Origin: Unio delphinus
Lineage: Eukaryota > Mollusca > Bivalvia > Unionida > Unionidae
Length of the DNA stretch: 64,000 nt
Reading direction: 5' to 3'
Assembly: GCA_029339505.1 (NCBI GenBank)
Contig: JAQISU010000210.1
Coordinates: 10,027,501 to 10,091,500 of the forward strand
The notes beneath the pieces are model-generated. The model was not told the origin of the DNA, did not search any database, and saw nothing but the letters and a program-made list of their open reading frames with translations. Of the stretch, positions 32,591 through 45,590 are shown piece after piece (the stretch's first letter is position 1; every line of letters begins with the position of its first letter). The position numbers were made by a program, and so were the translations under genes.

Positions 32591-35080
32591 GTAATAAATA
32601 TGGAGTATACGCATTTGATAGCACCCCGTTCTAAGCAAATCTTGAATTTGTGTGATTATTACGATTTGGCACCATTAAAAAAATCCTAGCCCGAAATAAT
32701 TAGCCAATTACTAGGAACAAACGTCATGGAATCGAGTGTTAGTGAGTTTGAACGATGCCTTGGTTCGCTAATTGTGAATTTAGATTCAATCCGAATGACT
32801 GTCCCTGGAACATAGTCTATATTAAAAATCTAGTGGCGTATAATAGTGTTGTGGTTGAGGTGGCAGAATTTACGGTAGGAAATCTGTAAATTACTCAATG
32901 GAATCAATAAGTAGGGACTTGGTAGATACCGTTTATGTGTCCATAGTGGAAAATATAGTGGAAAATATATGCATTTATATTGGTGTAATGCGCCGGTAAA
33001 ATCGTGTATTGACTGGCCTAAGGTGGTGTAATGAAATAGTTCCCAATGAAAAAGGGGATACATGGCATAACCGGGTAGCGGTACGGAAATCTGATGATTA
33101 TGAAGAAAAACCAGGCAAATGTACGGTTGATGGACTCATGGCAAGTTGTTTTATCTGTGTTCTTGACTTGATTAGAGTAAAATTTAGCATAAAAAAGTAG
33201 ACATGTCTGGCTTTCCAATTTCCAACTTAAATTATACGGAAGTCTTTGGAAGATTGGGGAAAACATATGACTTCCAGCGGGATTCGCACTAGAGTTTGAA
33301 ACAGCTCGGTCAATTGAGACCCCTGTACGTGTAACAATACGTTCATAAAGCACTACGAAATTATTTATTTCAACACGAATAACGCTTAATTTCGTCACAT
33401 ACAAAATTGATTTTTTTCTTCTTTTCCACTCGCTTGCTTCCTCTATCCCGACCTTTACCATTCATGTCAAATTGTGTGCTATTCTTCGTAAAAACACTAC
33501 CTGTAATTGTGATAAAAGTAATCGCTTCATAACAGATGTATAGCTTCGTCGCAAAGCTAACTTTTTCCTAAAGATTTTTTCTTCTCGAAAGATAGCGCTA
33601 AGTCAGTGACACGAATGGTCATATATTAAAATAATATTATAATAGACCTATTTTCATCCGACTTGTTGACACGTGGTTCACAATTGGTTCCACATTAATA
33701 AGAAACACCCACACAGCATTATGAACACCGTGTCCATAACTACAATATCGTGTCCACAATGTCGCGACGATGACAATCAATAATGCATTTAGTGTACTGT
33801 GTATAAAACATATGTTGGTAAAAGCATCACCAATAGAGGATATTTTCATCTTATTTAGCTTGTATGTCTTGTTTAAATGATTATTTAAGGATGTATCCAT
33901 AACCCGGTCCCTAGTCGGATGGTTCACAAGTATAGCAATCCACGTATGTGTGTGTGTGTGTGTGTGTCAGATATACGTAGCAGTTCGATATTGTGTTTAA
34001 ACTTTGCCCATGAGTGAAAATTAAAGGTATCATTTAGAAACAAAATTTGGCTTAGGTATTTTTTGTATCCGGGTATAGATTCTATTTTTAGCTATTTACA
34101 GTGCCTGTTGGTTGCATCTAATCTATAAGTATGAGTTTATAATATTTTATGATTCTATTAATAGTCCGTATACTACTTAAGAGGATATTTCCCATTGGAT
34201 GGGTCGGTCAGGTGGTATTTATTTGCGTCTTTTGTGTATTGTGGAATGTTGCATTGTGAGTAATTACGTTTTACGACCGAGTGCGTGTATATAAACATAT
34301 AAACCTGAACAAAACTAATTTTATTTATATTTCATATTTTTTTTTGTTTTATCAACAATCAGCAGATTTGCCTAATGTTGTGTTTAGATATGATTTGAGA
34401 CGATACGTTTGTTTTTCGACATTCCCTTAGAAGTACAAACTTCTAGATTTACTGTGGACTAAAAATTATATTACGGTGCTGTAGCAAATTTACTCAAGGA
34501 CCTTTTCGAATATAAACATTAAGACACCAAGACTGGTGGTACGCGAACACTCGATTTCGTTTTATTTGTGTTGACGGTTTCAAGAATAATTCGGATTTAT
34601 TTTAGAAAGTTTAAATTCCTCTTGAATGTTAACTTTTATAACCTGAGGAAAGAAATGGTTTGTTATGTTTTACAAAATGTGCTTGTTTTTCTTCTTTTGT
34701 TTTACTTTGTTGATGACCAGAGAGTCGAAACAGACAGACGAACAGTTTGGGGACACTGTAAGTTAGTAATCTGAGATTTTATATCCTCAAAACAGCTGAA
34801 TATAAGGTATTTATTATATGTTGCATATGAAAAACATTTACTAATTAAAATGTAAGTGACCTTATATATCTCATAATTCGGTATATTTTAACGTGTATTC
34901 AGTGAGAGCTATAATCCGCTGAAAATGAGAAACAATAAAGACAATTTTAAAGCTATCCAAAAGGTCCATGATAACTTGTCAAACATTGTTGCATTTTTTA
35001 TAAAACACAAGAGAGGTCACAGAAAACATAATCAGTGCTTTATACAACGGACATTATCAGCGTTTACTTAAATCTCTACC
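32588..35080. other. Non-repetitive AT-rich host DNA, no confident gene
   Basis: Contains a short (GT)n near 33947-33967. A candidate small exon at 34655-34757 begins MVCYVLQNVLVFLLLFYF, which resembles a signal peptide, and runs into a splice-donor-like CTGTAAGT; this is weak. No other coding, RNA or element signal is seen. Confidence 0.4.
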
Positions 35081-35084
35081 TTTA

Positions 35085-36235
35085 TTATGTAATATGCATA
35101 TATCAAAACATACTTAAGTCTCTACCATGAATATGAGATATGCATGTTACCCAAGGTGATATCAAAGCATACTTAAGTCTATACCATGGCTATGTGATAT
35201 GCATGTTATACAATGTGCTATCAATACATACTAAAGTCTTTACCATGGCTATGTGTTATGCATGTTATACAATGTGCTATCAATGTATACTAAAATCTCT
35301 ACCATGGCTATGTGATATGTATGTTACACAAGGTGATATCAAAGCATACTTAAGTCTCTACCATGGCTATGTGATATGCATGTTACACAATGTGATATCA
35401 AAGCATACTTACGTCTCTACCATGACTATGTGATATGCATGTTACACAATGTGATATCAAAGCATACTTAAGTCTCTACCATGGCTATGTGATATGCATG
35501 TTACACAAGGTGATATCAAAGCATACTTAAGTCTCTACCATGACTATGTAATATGCATGTTACACAAGGTGATATCAAATCATACTTAAGTCTCTACCAT
35601 GACTATGTAATATGCATGTTACACAAGGTGATATCAAATCATACTTAAATCTCTACCATGACTATGTTGTATGCATGTTACACAAGGTGATATCAAAGCA
35701 TACTTAAGTCTCTACCATGATTATGTGATATGCACGTTACACAATGTGATATCAAAGCATACTTAAGTCTCTACCATGACTATGTGATATGCATGTTACA
35801 CAAGGTGATATCAAAGCATACTTAAGTCTCTACCATGACTATGTAATATGCATATTACACAAGGTGATATCAAATCATACTTAAGTCTCTACCATGACTA
35901 TGTTGTATGCATATTACACAAGGTGATATCAAAACATACTTAAGTCTCTACCATGAATATGAGATATGCATGTTGCACAAGGTGATATCAAAGCATACTT
36001 AAGTCTATACCATGAATATGTGATATGCATGTTATACAATGTGCTATCAATTTATACTAAAGTCTTTACCATGGCTATGTGATATGCATGTGATATGCAT
36101 GTGATATCAATGTGCTATCAATGTATACTAAAATCTCTACCATGGCTATGTGATATGCATGTTAAACAAGGTGATATCAAAGTATACTTAAGTCTCTACC
36201 ATGGCTATGTGATATGCATGCTTCACCCACTTTAT
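35085..36235. repeat. 59-bp minisatellite, about 19 copies
   Basis: Unit built on CATACTTAAGTCTCTACC, ATGGCTATGTGATATGCATG and TTACACAAGGTGATATCAAAG, with period 59. Copies differ by a few substitutions and some small indels near the ends. A 97-residue frame at 35140-35433 is the repeat translated, not a gene. Confidence 0.95.
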
Positions 36236-36667
36236 CAATGTCTGATTATGTATCTGACATGACCAAATTGTTAACATATTGCACCTCATTGAGTCAATGC
36301 AGATTTGAAAGTGAAATGAAACATGTACTTTAAACTATTTTGAATGGTCATAGCTTGCTTTTTAAGGTCTCCGATAAATAAAACGAGAACAAAACACTGA
36401 CAAAATGTTAACTTCCACCTACAAAGATATATGTCCTACTTCCATGCGGTCGATTCCTGTTGGAATGTCTCAAACCAATGCGGTCAATTGTATCATTGTA
36501 ATGACCATATTATTAAGATGGAAGATAATTGAAAATTATCAAGACACTATATGAAACATTTTCAGTCCGGTTATCTAAACCATTTCATATCATTGAATGA
36601 CAACAGATGCGGAAACTTTTCAGTACAGTTTATATTTTCAGGTCACGTCGCAGATTATCGATTTTGA
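36236..36667. other. Intergenic sequence 3' of the GPCR gene
   Basis: AT-rich, with no gene seen. It is the 3' flank of the minus-strand receptor and may include its untranslated region. Confidence 0.4.
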
Positions 36668-38104
36668 TTAAGTTCTTCCGCATTTCAAACAGAGCGTGTT
36701 TCTGATATTCTGAAATAGTTCTCGTATTGTCTTTCGATCTTTCCGACATCTGAAAGCACTCACAAACACACTAGCGATGTATTTCCTAAATTGCGGGTTG
36801 TAAATCCCATAGATAAAGGGATTGCTGGCACTGTTTAGAAAGTATGAATGAATAGCAATTGAAAAAAGCACCAGCTGCCAGTCTGTAATCTGGTTTACTA
36901 AGTAATCCAATGAAAAACCCTGCCATACAATCAGACCGAGATAAGGGAGAAAACTCACAATGAAAATTACCGTAATCAGAAACATAATTGTCGTGTTTTT
37001 ATCAGCGTTTACATCTCTAGACTTCTTTTGAGTGGAAGGAGACACGAATCTGGGTCCGTTGTCATTTTTTATGACACATTTTCTGGCATTTTCATCTGCT
37101 GACTCCACACTGTCACTGATATCGATTGATATAAGATCATTTTCATGCTGCAATGTAATATCATCTTGTTTTTTGTATTCATCGACAAAGTTACTTTCTT
37201 CATTATGCAATCTTGTTTCTTCGACTAAATTTGTACAATTTAATTTGACCTTTGTTGTGTTATATGCTGTTTCTACATTGGGTATCTCTTTTTGAATGTT
37301 CTTTTTCATGTCTGCATCGTTGTTCTTTTTCCATTTACCGCTTGATATGCTGGTCATTGTATCTTTGCCTTGAGGCTTTGATAAGTACTGGTGTTCACCT
37401 GACTTTTCTGGTTGGTTCTTGCACTTTTGTCGGAATTTTTTCCCTCGACTTAACTGTCTGTATACCAAGACATAAAGTACAATTATAACCACGCTAGCTG
37501 AAACAAACAGCAAAATATGGAGAGCAAAGAACAAAAGTAAATAAATTCGCATAGACTCGTTCTTGACTGTCGTGCAATCGTATCCCTGGATGATATACGA
37601 TCCGTTAATGGGTACGTCTACTGGAACGATTGAAAAGAAAAAGAAAGCTGGCCAGGAAATCGCAATGGATATTACCGTAGAAAGGACGCATACGAGTTTT
37701 GCCTGAAACACTGTGGTCTGTTTCTTGAAAGGAAGACAAATTCGTCTGTATCGTTCCGTCGCTATGGCTATGAGGACAAGTACAGATGACAGTGTGAATA
37801 TAAAAGCTGTTGTACATAGTACCTTACAAACAGTAACATTTGGAAACATGTAGAAAAAACGTATGTCCATTATTTCCATTGGCATTGTGAGAGTACAGTT
37901 CATTAGGTCAAATACTGCTAATCCGACAATAAAGCATGAGGTGGGATTCACCTTTGCCTTACACCCATAAAAATAACAAACAAAAGCATTGCCGATGAAT
38001 CCGGTGAACATCAGTAAGCCTATGAATATGAAAGCTGGAATGTGCAGAATGGCTTTCTCATCACTCAGCTTCTGCAAAAGATCTGTGACAGATGAGTTAT
38101 TCAT
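36668..38104 (-). CDS. Class A (rhodopsin-like) G-protein-coupled receptor, intronless
   Basis: 478 residues. N-terminus MNNSSVT has an N-glycosylation site. Seven hydrophobic helices: about 20-45, 58-80, 95-117, 138-160, 190-215, 370-395 and 405-430. Family marks: GNAFVCYF in helix 1, ATERYRRICLP (ERY at the end of helix 3), a Cys in the first extracellular loop (VCKVLC), and NSASNPFIYGIYN (NPxxY variant NPFIY) in helix 7. The third intracellular loop is very long (about 218-365), charged and Ser/Asn rich. The CWxP motif in helix 6 is reduced to FLPYLG. Peptide-receptor-like by general look; ligand unknown. The whole protein is in one exon, common in molluscan receptor expansions. Confidence 0.93.
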   Translation of the reverse strand: MNNSSVTDLLQKLSDEKAILHIPAFIFIGLLMFTGFIGNAFVCYFYGCKAKVNPTSCFIVGLAVFDLMNCTLTMPMEIMDIRFFYMFPNVTVCKVLCTTAFIFTLSSVLVLIAIATERYRRICLPFKKQTTVFQAKLVCVLSTVISIAISWPAFFFFSIVPVDVPINGSYIIQGYDCTTVKNESMRIYLLLFFALHILLFVSASVVIIVLYVLVYRQLSRGKKFRQKCKNQPEKSGEHQYLSKPQGKDTMTSISSGKWKKNNDADMKKNIQKEIPNVETAYNTTKVKLNCTNLVEETRLHNEESNFVDEYKKQDDITLQHENDLISIDISDSVESADENARKCVIKNDNGPRFVSPSTQKKSRDVNADKNTTIMFLITVIFIVSFLPYLGLIVWQGFSLDYLVNQITDWQLVLFSIAIHSYFLNSASNPFIYGIYNPQFRKYIASVFVSAFRCRKDRKTIRELFQNIRNTLCLKCGRT

Positions 38105-38469
38105 TGCGATGGCTTTTCAAGTCGCTACTTCAGTTGAATAAGTTCTGGAATAGAAAAAGAATGCTAATTGGTGGAAAATACATGAAAGAAAATACCAATG
38201 TAAATGATTGCCCATATACGGTTTTGAAAATGATCTTTGCATTTCAAGGAGTGAATGAAGTAGATTTGAATAGTGTGTATTGAATAATAAGGATAAATAC
38301 TTTTAACAAGCGATGACAAGGTCTACCAATTGTTTTTTTATGACAGTACTCTTTCTAAATCTAAAAGTTATCCTTGATTCTCTTGTAAACTCCCTCTATC
38401 CAGTTGTTATCTAAATTGCATTCTCAAACTATATCTCGATCCCTCGTGATAATGGTAAACTTGTTTGGA
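38105..38469. other. 5' flank of the GPCR gene
   Basis: No further coding exon, TATA box or CpG-like region is convincing. Presumed promoter side of the receptor. Confidence 0.35.
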
Positions 38470-39235
38470 TAAGGTTTGAGTCATGGTCACTCTGCTTACG
38501 ATAAAGTTAGAGTCATGATCACTTTTATTAAGATAACGTTAGAGTCTGGGTCAGTGTGATTAAGACACAGCTAGAGTCATGGCCTTTTCTTTTATTAAAA
38601 TACAGCTAGAGTGTTGGTTACTTTGACTGAGATAATGTTAGAGTCATGGTCACTTTGATTAATAGACAGCAAGAGGCATGGTCATCTTCATTAAAATACA
38701 CCTAGAGTCATGGACACCTTGTTTAAGACACAGCTAGAGTCATGGTCACCTTGATTGAGACACAGCTATAGTCATGGTCACCTTCATTAACACACAGCTA
38801 GAATCAGGGTCACATTCATTAAAATACAGCTAGAGTCACGGTCACCTTGAATAAGATACAGTTAGAGTCATGGTCACTTTGATTATGACACAGCTAGAGT
38901 CATGGTCACCTTGATTGAGACACAGCTAGAGTCATGGTCACCTTGATTAAGGCACAGTTAGAGTCAGGGTCACTTTGATTAAGACATAGCTAGAATCATG
39001 GTCACCTTCATTAAAATACAGCTAGAGTCACGGTCACCTTCAACAAGATACAGTTAGAGTCATGGTCACTTTGATTATGAAACAGCTAGAGGCATGGTCA
39101 CCTTCATTAAAATACAGCTGGAGTCATGGTCACTTTGATTGAGACACAGCTAGAGTCAGGGTCACTTTGATTAAGACACAGCTAGAGTCATGGTCACCTT
39201 GATTAAGACACAGCTGGAGTCATGGTCATCTGATG
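38470..39235. repeat. Degenerate ~32-bp minisatellite
   Basis: Units such as AGCTAGAGTCATGGTCACC joined by TTGATTAAGACAC, period about 32, roughly 23 copies with many substitutions. Confidence 0.9.
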
Positions 39236-39984
39236 GATCTGACAGTTAGTACGTGTTTATTCTTGAGATCCGCTTTAGCTAATACATGTTGTAGAATAGG
39301 TCCGGAAGACTTTGAAAATTCTCAGTAACTTAAATGCTGATATTAAGCTACAATTTCACTTATTATATTTTCGTCCTTATTTCTATTTTAACATTTCCAC
39401 AGTAATTTCCATCTTAATATTTCCAGCTTAATTTCGAATCTTTGAAACTTTCCGTCCTACTTATGGATTGGAGGAGCTGGATGGGGTTTAAATTTTAATT
39501 AATATTGAAAAACAATACGTGCCATTTCAATCAAGATTTTGATATATATTAATATCATTACTTATAACGCGTAGTTTTATATCTTGATGAGAAAAAATGA
39601 AAATATAATACTAATGTAAATGATGTAATATTTTTTTTTGTACCAGAGATTCCATATTATTTATTTGTGTAGTATACATTTACGTACCTGCTTAGTATAT
39701 TTCTATATCATACAATTGTTAAGCATCTCATTCCATAACATCTCTGCTATAATGTCCACACGTACACTTCTTACTCCACACAAAGTCACAAATCTTATGA
39801 TCGACTCATCTATACATATATTCAGTATATATTCGTAAAATATGACCTTACTAGATTTATGAACTTCACATGCATATGTATATCAATAACGTTACCACTT
39901 TACTACGCTGTATCTGATACAGACAACGTATTATAGATCTTCTTCAACTTGAGTGCACACTCAAACTCAGTTTTGATATCAATC
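39236..39984. other. AT-rich host DNA, no gene seen
   Basis: Simple AT-rich sequence with no supported feature. Confidence 0.4.
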
Positions 39985-40147
39985 ATAAACAGCGCCAGTG
40001 CAAGGCATTTTGGTGCCCTAGGCGAGATCAGATATCTGGCGCCCCCTTTCACACACGCCCTCCCCCACCCGCCCATCATGAAATAAACCCTTAGCCCTGC
40101 GCCCTAGACGATTGCCTAGTTCGCCTAGCGGAAGCGCCGGCCCTGGT
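39985..40147. mobile_element. Small GC-rich MITE-like element
   Basis: A GC-rich island in AT-rich DNA. Its right end, read inward, is AGGGCCGGCGCTTCCGCTAGG; its left end reads GCGCCAGTGCAAGG and GGTGCCCTAGGCGA. The two ends are imperfect inverted repeats around CCTAGGCGA/TCGCCTAG words. This resembles short non-autonomous hAT-type elements; family is uncertain. Confidence 0.5.
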
Positions 40148-40441
40148 CATAAACATACAATTGTTTCACGCTATGTGAAGGGATCTGCTGAGCTCCTCGT
40201 CTTTTTAAAATTAAACGAATTGCCATGTTTAAACCTATAATAGTCTCACCTGAGTAATTAGTTAGACATACGATTATATTTGTTACAGTAGCGACGTCAT
40301 ATCATCAGCATCGGTAAAAGTTTGCATTTAGCATTTGTTTAAGTTACATACATCGAGATGGAGCGGATAACCTACATCATGTTAACCTAGTTTATCGCAA
40401 CAAATAGTAATTGAATGTGCTGTTGATAGTCTTTTATCCAT

Positions 40442-40492
<51 letters not shown>

Positions 40493-41012
40493 TACATACA
40501 TTGCTTCCATGCGCCTGTTGTCGAGACTTTGAACTATAAACTTCTTTCCCAAATACTTTCTTCACTGTGAAGTGGTAGACGTGAACACCGTGTAACTGTG
40601 CTTATTCCTCGTTTGTTTTCCTTATATAACACAATGCCATATGTGTTTATACAGTGGATAATACACATCAAACGTAAAGTATAGAAAATACGATGTGTTA
40701 CCACTATATTTGTTATCAATTTCTTTCAGAAATCACACGATGGCCAGGCCAATGTACGTCACTCTTACAATTACTATGTAACAACTATAAGGCAAAACCA
40801 TTCATCTTTTTAAAAACTGTTTACAATATTAAAAGATATTGTCAACATTTTATACATTATTTAGGTAGCGTTCACACCCTAAATACTTGTTTTTACCAAT
40901 ATTCCTTGGAATTCCGAGAAATGAAAATGATTAAACAGAGTTTACAGATTATTGATAGATGCGCATCAGAAGTAAAGTTATATATGTATGCTCAGGAGTT
41001 AATCAATCAATG
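40148..41012. other. Host DNA with (CA)n, no confident gene
   Basis: A (CA)n run lies at about 40445-40490. A 106-residue plus frame (40693-41013) has no domain and is unlikely to be a gene. Confidence 0.4.
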
Positions 41013-41205
41013 ATACATCTATCAAGGTTACATCAATCAATGATACATCAATCAATGATACATCAATGATACATCAATCAATGATACACCAATAAATGAT
41101 ATATCAATCAATGATAATACATCAATCAATGATGCATTAATCAATGATAAATCCATCAAAGATAAATCCATCAATGATACATTTATCAATGATACACCAA
41201 TATGA
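41013..41205. repeat. 15-bp tandem repeat
   Basis: ATCAATCAATGATAC and close variants repeated about 12 times. Confidence 0.85.
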
Positions 41206-42005
41206 GGGTATTTAAAGGCACTTTCGACAATACCAATAATAATTTTAAAAATTGTCTTAAATAGCCAGGATCAACAGTGAGATAAACAAAGATTCAACTT
41301 TTACATATAAAAAATAAACTTTATCCAAAGTGTGAAACTGTAGTGGATAATCATAAACAAATAGGAAAATGTGTGCGATTGATGTTCTCTGTATCATATA
41401 ATATCGTAATGCCTTTATGTGGTACATTAACATTGGAGTTATGTATGGCAATATGTTAATTATGCCAATTATGTGTTTGATAATCCAATATGACTTGATA
41501 CAGTATAATATTTACATTGGCCTTAATTATGGGGAAATAAGAAATCGTGGCAGTCGAGAGTAAATTCAATTCAATATAAAGGAGTGAATTAAGTAGAAGA
41601 TTACAATATCATGAATATTTCTTTTAATTCGATGCTGATCCTATCTGTAATTTTTTCAAAAAATATAGACGAAATTCTATTGAGACAATTTTACATACTG
41701 GACTTAGGAACACTCAATAATGAAAATAGCACATGAATTGTTTTTTGCAGAATAATAAATGTCTTTTATTCATATGTAGATCTCAAATATACCGCGGCTT
41801 GTATGGTGTTCTCAAAACACAAGCTTGCACCGACGATAGCTGTGCGTGGAGAATATAGGTCTGATCATCAGCAACCAGAAATGTTAAGTTTTAGAATTTT
41901 GAATATCATTGTGTTTCGATATATTTACTATGGGAGTTGAATTAGTATCGTGAGTACTGTTAAGTAAGACTGTTGGATAGCTATTCATGCTTATTCATTT
42001 GTATT
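41206..42005. other. Host DNA containing a copy of a dispersed repeat
   Basis: 41320-41600 is clearly similar, with many substitutions, to 57600-57860 (shared words GTATCATATAATAT and CAATATGTTAATTAT). No gene is seen. Confidence 0.55.
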
Positions 42006-42009
42006 CAGG

Positions 42010-42490
42010 AAACCTCATAATAAAGCAGTTCTAAACTCGGTAAACCTCATAATAAAGCAGTTCTAGACTCGTTAAACCTCATAATAAAGCAGTTCTAGAC
42101 TCATTAAAACTCATAATAAAGCAGTTCTAGACTCGTTAAACCTCATAATAAAGCAGTTCTAAACTCGTTAAACCTCATAATAAAGCAGTTCTAAACTCGT
42201 TAAACCTCATAAAAAAGCAGTTCTAGACTCGTTAAACCTCATAATAAAGCAGTTCTAGACTCGTTAAACCTCATAATAAAGCAGTTCTAAACTCGTTGAA
42301 AATCATAATAAAGCAGTTCTAAACTCGTTAAACCTCATAATAAAGCAGTTGTAGACTCGTTAAACCTCATAATAAAGCAGTTCTAAACTCGTTAAACCTC
42401 ATAATAAAGCAGTTCTAGACTCGTTAAACCTCATAATAAATCAGTTCTAGACTCGTTAAACCTCATAATAAAGCAGTTCTAGTCTCGTAA
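42010..42490. repeat. 32-bp minisatellite, about 15 copies
   Basis: Unit AGCAGTTCTAGACTCGTTAA plus ACCTCATAATAA, period 32, few differences. The repeats are directly adjacent with no unique spacers. Confidence 0.95.
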
Positions 42491-43145
42491 GTGAGTACGG
42501 CAATGTGGATTCAAAAGACGATTGTATCTTTTTTCAATTTTGAGGATTTGCCGGCATGATTCTGGATCATTCCAGGGTAGAAAATGGATATACAATACAT
42601 TTATTATCTTCAGGATTGTTACGCCGTTGCGTTGGTGACATCACCAATGACGTTATGGCTATACTTAACCAAATTAAGTTTACAACATGGCCGATATTTA
42701 ACAATTGTAAACGCTAGACGGGAAAATGTACAAAATTGTCTTTCCCTAATAATTCATACTGCATTGGTAAACAGGTTTTCAATTTATTTTCTTGTTTCCC
42801 AAGTATGTTCATTTGAAGGACATTAGAACATGATGACCCAGAGTTTGCCCACTTATGCGTGATGTTTATCACGAGGCTTCTCCTATCGTCCTCACGGAAG
42901 CTGATACATGTCGTCAAGAGCTAATATAATTGTACTTTTCCTTCTTCCTTCATGACAACGAAAGACAGTTGTTATCTAAGTATATGGGGTCGAGCTACAT
43001 TGAATTGAATCCATTGATGGTACTACATAGCCAAGTCGGGAAATAAATAAATACATAGCCATTACATTATCAAAGACATATACTACTAACCAACTTCATT
43101 TGTATAAATGTTTTAATATTCCTATACAATTTCTTCACTCGTTTA

Positions 43146-43212
<67 letters not shown>

Positions 43213-43440
43213 GCAGACACTATTACGCATTTGTTTTGTTTTTTTAATTTCTTTGCTTCTTTCTTAACTTTATTTCAGTTTCCCTGAACCTTTTCAACTG
43301 ATTGTACATAACGGCAATCTTTTCCTTGGAAACAAGACTTGAAAGTAAATAGCAGCAGAGAGGGTGAACAGACTGAAACTATTTCAAGCAAACCTAAAGG
43401 ATTTCAACCGAAACTAATTTAGGCAGACAAAAAAAGGAGA
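42491..43440. other. Host DNA with (CT)n microsatellite
   Basis: (CT)n at about 43148-43209. No convincing gene; short frames lack domains. Confidence 0.4.
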
Positions 43441-43500
43441 AATCCTTTAGGATTTTACCCTACAGACAATGCACTGATTGCGCTGCGGAGACGAATTTTT

Positions 43501-44076
43501 TCAACCGAATATTTGATCAAGTCCGATACGATATCTTGATCTCGGGTCGTGCAAATTTATCGTTACAAATCCATGTGGAATTGACTGAGCGTGACTAAAG
43601 GAATTTCTAAAGAGATTATAATCCATATCACCTCCGCACCAAGTTTGACAAATATTTCGTAGCGTATGTGTGTCAACTCCGTTGAATACAGCAAGACTAT
43701 TGCAGTTATCTCTGATCACTTTTGGTATTTGAGTGTATCGTTGAGTGACATATATCACATCGGTATTTTTGTGCCTACGTCTGGAAAATATCCTAGCAGG
43801 ATTCTTTTGATTGTCTAATATGACATCATCATTATAGACTAAATTGTTAATACTTCTGTCAATATCATCAATGCTCGGTGCCTCCTCGATATCGGTTATA
43901 ATATCCTCATCCATTTCCGATTTTGCTTTCTCGTTAAAATCCTTTAACACCTCGTAACATCGCTGATCGTCTACACTCGGGGCTACTAAATACAAATGGT
44001 CCCATTTCATCCATCTTGTTATTAAATTAAGTAACAACTGCGTCTTGCCACTTCCAGATGGTCCGATTATAATCAT
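43501..44076 (-). pseudogene. Packaging ATPase (FtsK/A32-like) fragment
   Basis: 191 residues open, with Walker A IIGPSGSGKT at the start of the track and YVTQRY later. The frame stays open for about 25 codons upstream (through LPKSIRM) and then meets a stop, so the N-terminus is incomplete or shifted. The usual Walker B strand is not obvious: a stretch VILDNQKN stands where a hydrophobic-DD motif would be expected. Decayed relative to 9933-10664. Confidence 0.8.
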
Positions 44077-44172
44077 GCGAATAGACTTCGGTAGCGCTGC
44101 ATGATGCTTAACTGATTCTCGTGTTTTTGTCGCCGAAAAATCACTTTACATTCATGTTATTATAAATAAATT

Positions 44173-44649
44173 ATGGATCTGTATTGTGTGAAATATAAGA
44201 AGCGTACTAGCACAAACGACATGACGACGATAACAACTAAAAATAACAGACGAGCACTTGCTGGTAAGTGTGTAGAATGTGGTACAAAAAAATTTAGATT
44301 TGTTTCCCTTGATAAAATCAAGGATTTAAAAACATGAGGATGTGATATTGCAGCCAAGTTTGTAAAACTCCCAGGAAAACCATGGGCAAAATATCCAGGA
44401 GAAAAACAACTTCCAGGGTATAGTTATTCTGAGCCCGGGACCAGACTCGATATCAGACTCGACTTGATAAGGCGTGTCATGCTCATGATGATGCTTATAA
44501 AAGCAGTAATCTGCAACACAGACATATCGCAGATGTGAAATTGATTCATGCGTTGAATTATATCACCGAGAAATCCTTCAAAACAAAATTGGCTTCATGG
44601 TTGATAAAATCGGCGATGAAAAGTAAATTGATGTTGGGTGCTGGTAATT
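44173..44649 (+). pseudogene. Zinc-ribbon plus PLA2-like domain protein, broken
   Basis: Opens MDLYCVKYKKRT and continues to KCVECGTKK, a two-CxxC-type zinc ribbon (DUF5679-like; one Cys is changed to Tyr). TGA at 44335-44337 interrupts. The frame goes on through PWAKYPGEKQLPG and PGTRLD, shifts near 44460, and resumes with DKACHAHDDAY and HRHIADVKL, the His-Asp active-site pattern of parvovirus-type phospholipase A2 domains. Such domains breach endosomal membranes in viruses. At least one stop and one frameshift make it nonfunctional. Confidence 0.75.
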
Positions 44650-44658
44650 AATAACATC

Positions 44659-45590
44659 ATGGAATCTATTTATTATTCTCCAAGAGGATACTGGAGGGGT
44701 AAATCAGCAATCAGTAAACTCGCTAGCGCTGCAAAGGTGAAAAATACCACTGCAGCGGATTGGTTATCCAAACAGGCGATATGGCAAATTTATCTACCAC
44801 AGCCTAAACATATTAACTTCTCGCATTTTGATGTCAGCGACGTTAATGAGGTTCATCAAGCTGATATATTATTTCTGCCGCATGATGGTGTTTACAAGTA
44901 CGCGCTAACCGTAGTTGATGTTGCGAGTCGATACAAACAAGCAGAACCTCTAAAGACAAAATCATCAACTGAGGTGGCTTCTGCGTTTGAAAGGATTTAT
45001 CGTAGGCGTCCTCGGCATTGGCCTAATCTATTACAAGTTGATCCTGGCAAGAAATTTCAGGATGCGGTTCTATCAACAATAAAGCATCATAATGTCGCCA
45101 TCAGAAGAGGACATACTGCATTACATCTTGATCAGGCAATTGTTGAACGATTTAATCGGACACTTGCTGAGCGGTAATTTGGATATCAATACGCGAAGGA
45201 ATTCATTCAGGATAAACGATCCCGTGAATGGGTCAAGAGATTACCACGCGTAATTACACGGCGCTGAATACTGAGATTACTCGAACAATTAATATGAAAC
45301 TTAACAACGCGATTTAAAAAAACTATATACCTGTAAAACCACAAAATGATTTTTCAAAACAACCAATACTCGGCAATGTCACTATTAGATATTTATATGA
45401 ACCATGAGAGCTCGAAGGTGGCAAAAAAAGAGCTACTGATCCTATTTGGAGTGTCACCGCACATACAATATCTAGTATAACGAGATCTACGGGTACTGCC
45501 AGTCTATAGATTGGATTCAACTGCTCCTCAGCGAGGATTTACTCGTGATACCCGAGGATACTCAATTACCACCGCGTGTTCTTAACTAGC
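44659..45590 (+). pseudogene. rve integrase of the second Polinton, broken
   Basis: About 173 residues open from MESIYYSP: HTH-like start, then HQADILFLP, QVDPGKKF and QAIVERFN holding the D, D and E of the core. TAA at 45175-45177 ends it. Downstream DNA still encodes decayed C-terminal pieces (WVKRLPRV, then EGGKKRATDPIW and later an IPEDTQLPPRVL-type end) with stops and shifts to about 45590. No chromodomain is seen. Confidence 0.8.

Noticed and set aside
32401..32689. Tyr-Ile-rich frames here and at 491-802
   Set aside because: They are translations of the (TA)n microsatellites flanking the Polinton.
35140..35433. 97-residue frame with repeated peptide
   Set aside because: It is the 59-bp minisatellite translated through one permissive stretch.
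42010..42490. 32-bp repeats that look at first like a CRISPR array
   Set aside because: Units are directly adjacent with no unique spacers, no cas genes are near, and the genome is eukaryotic; it is a minisatellite.
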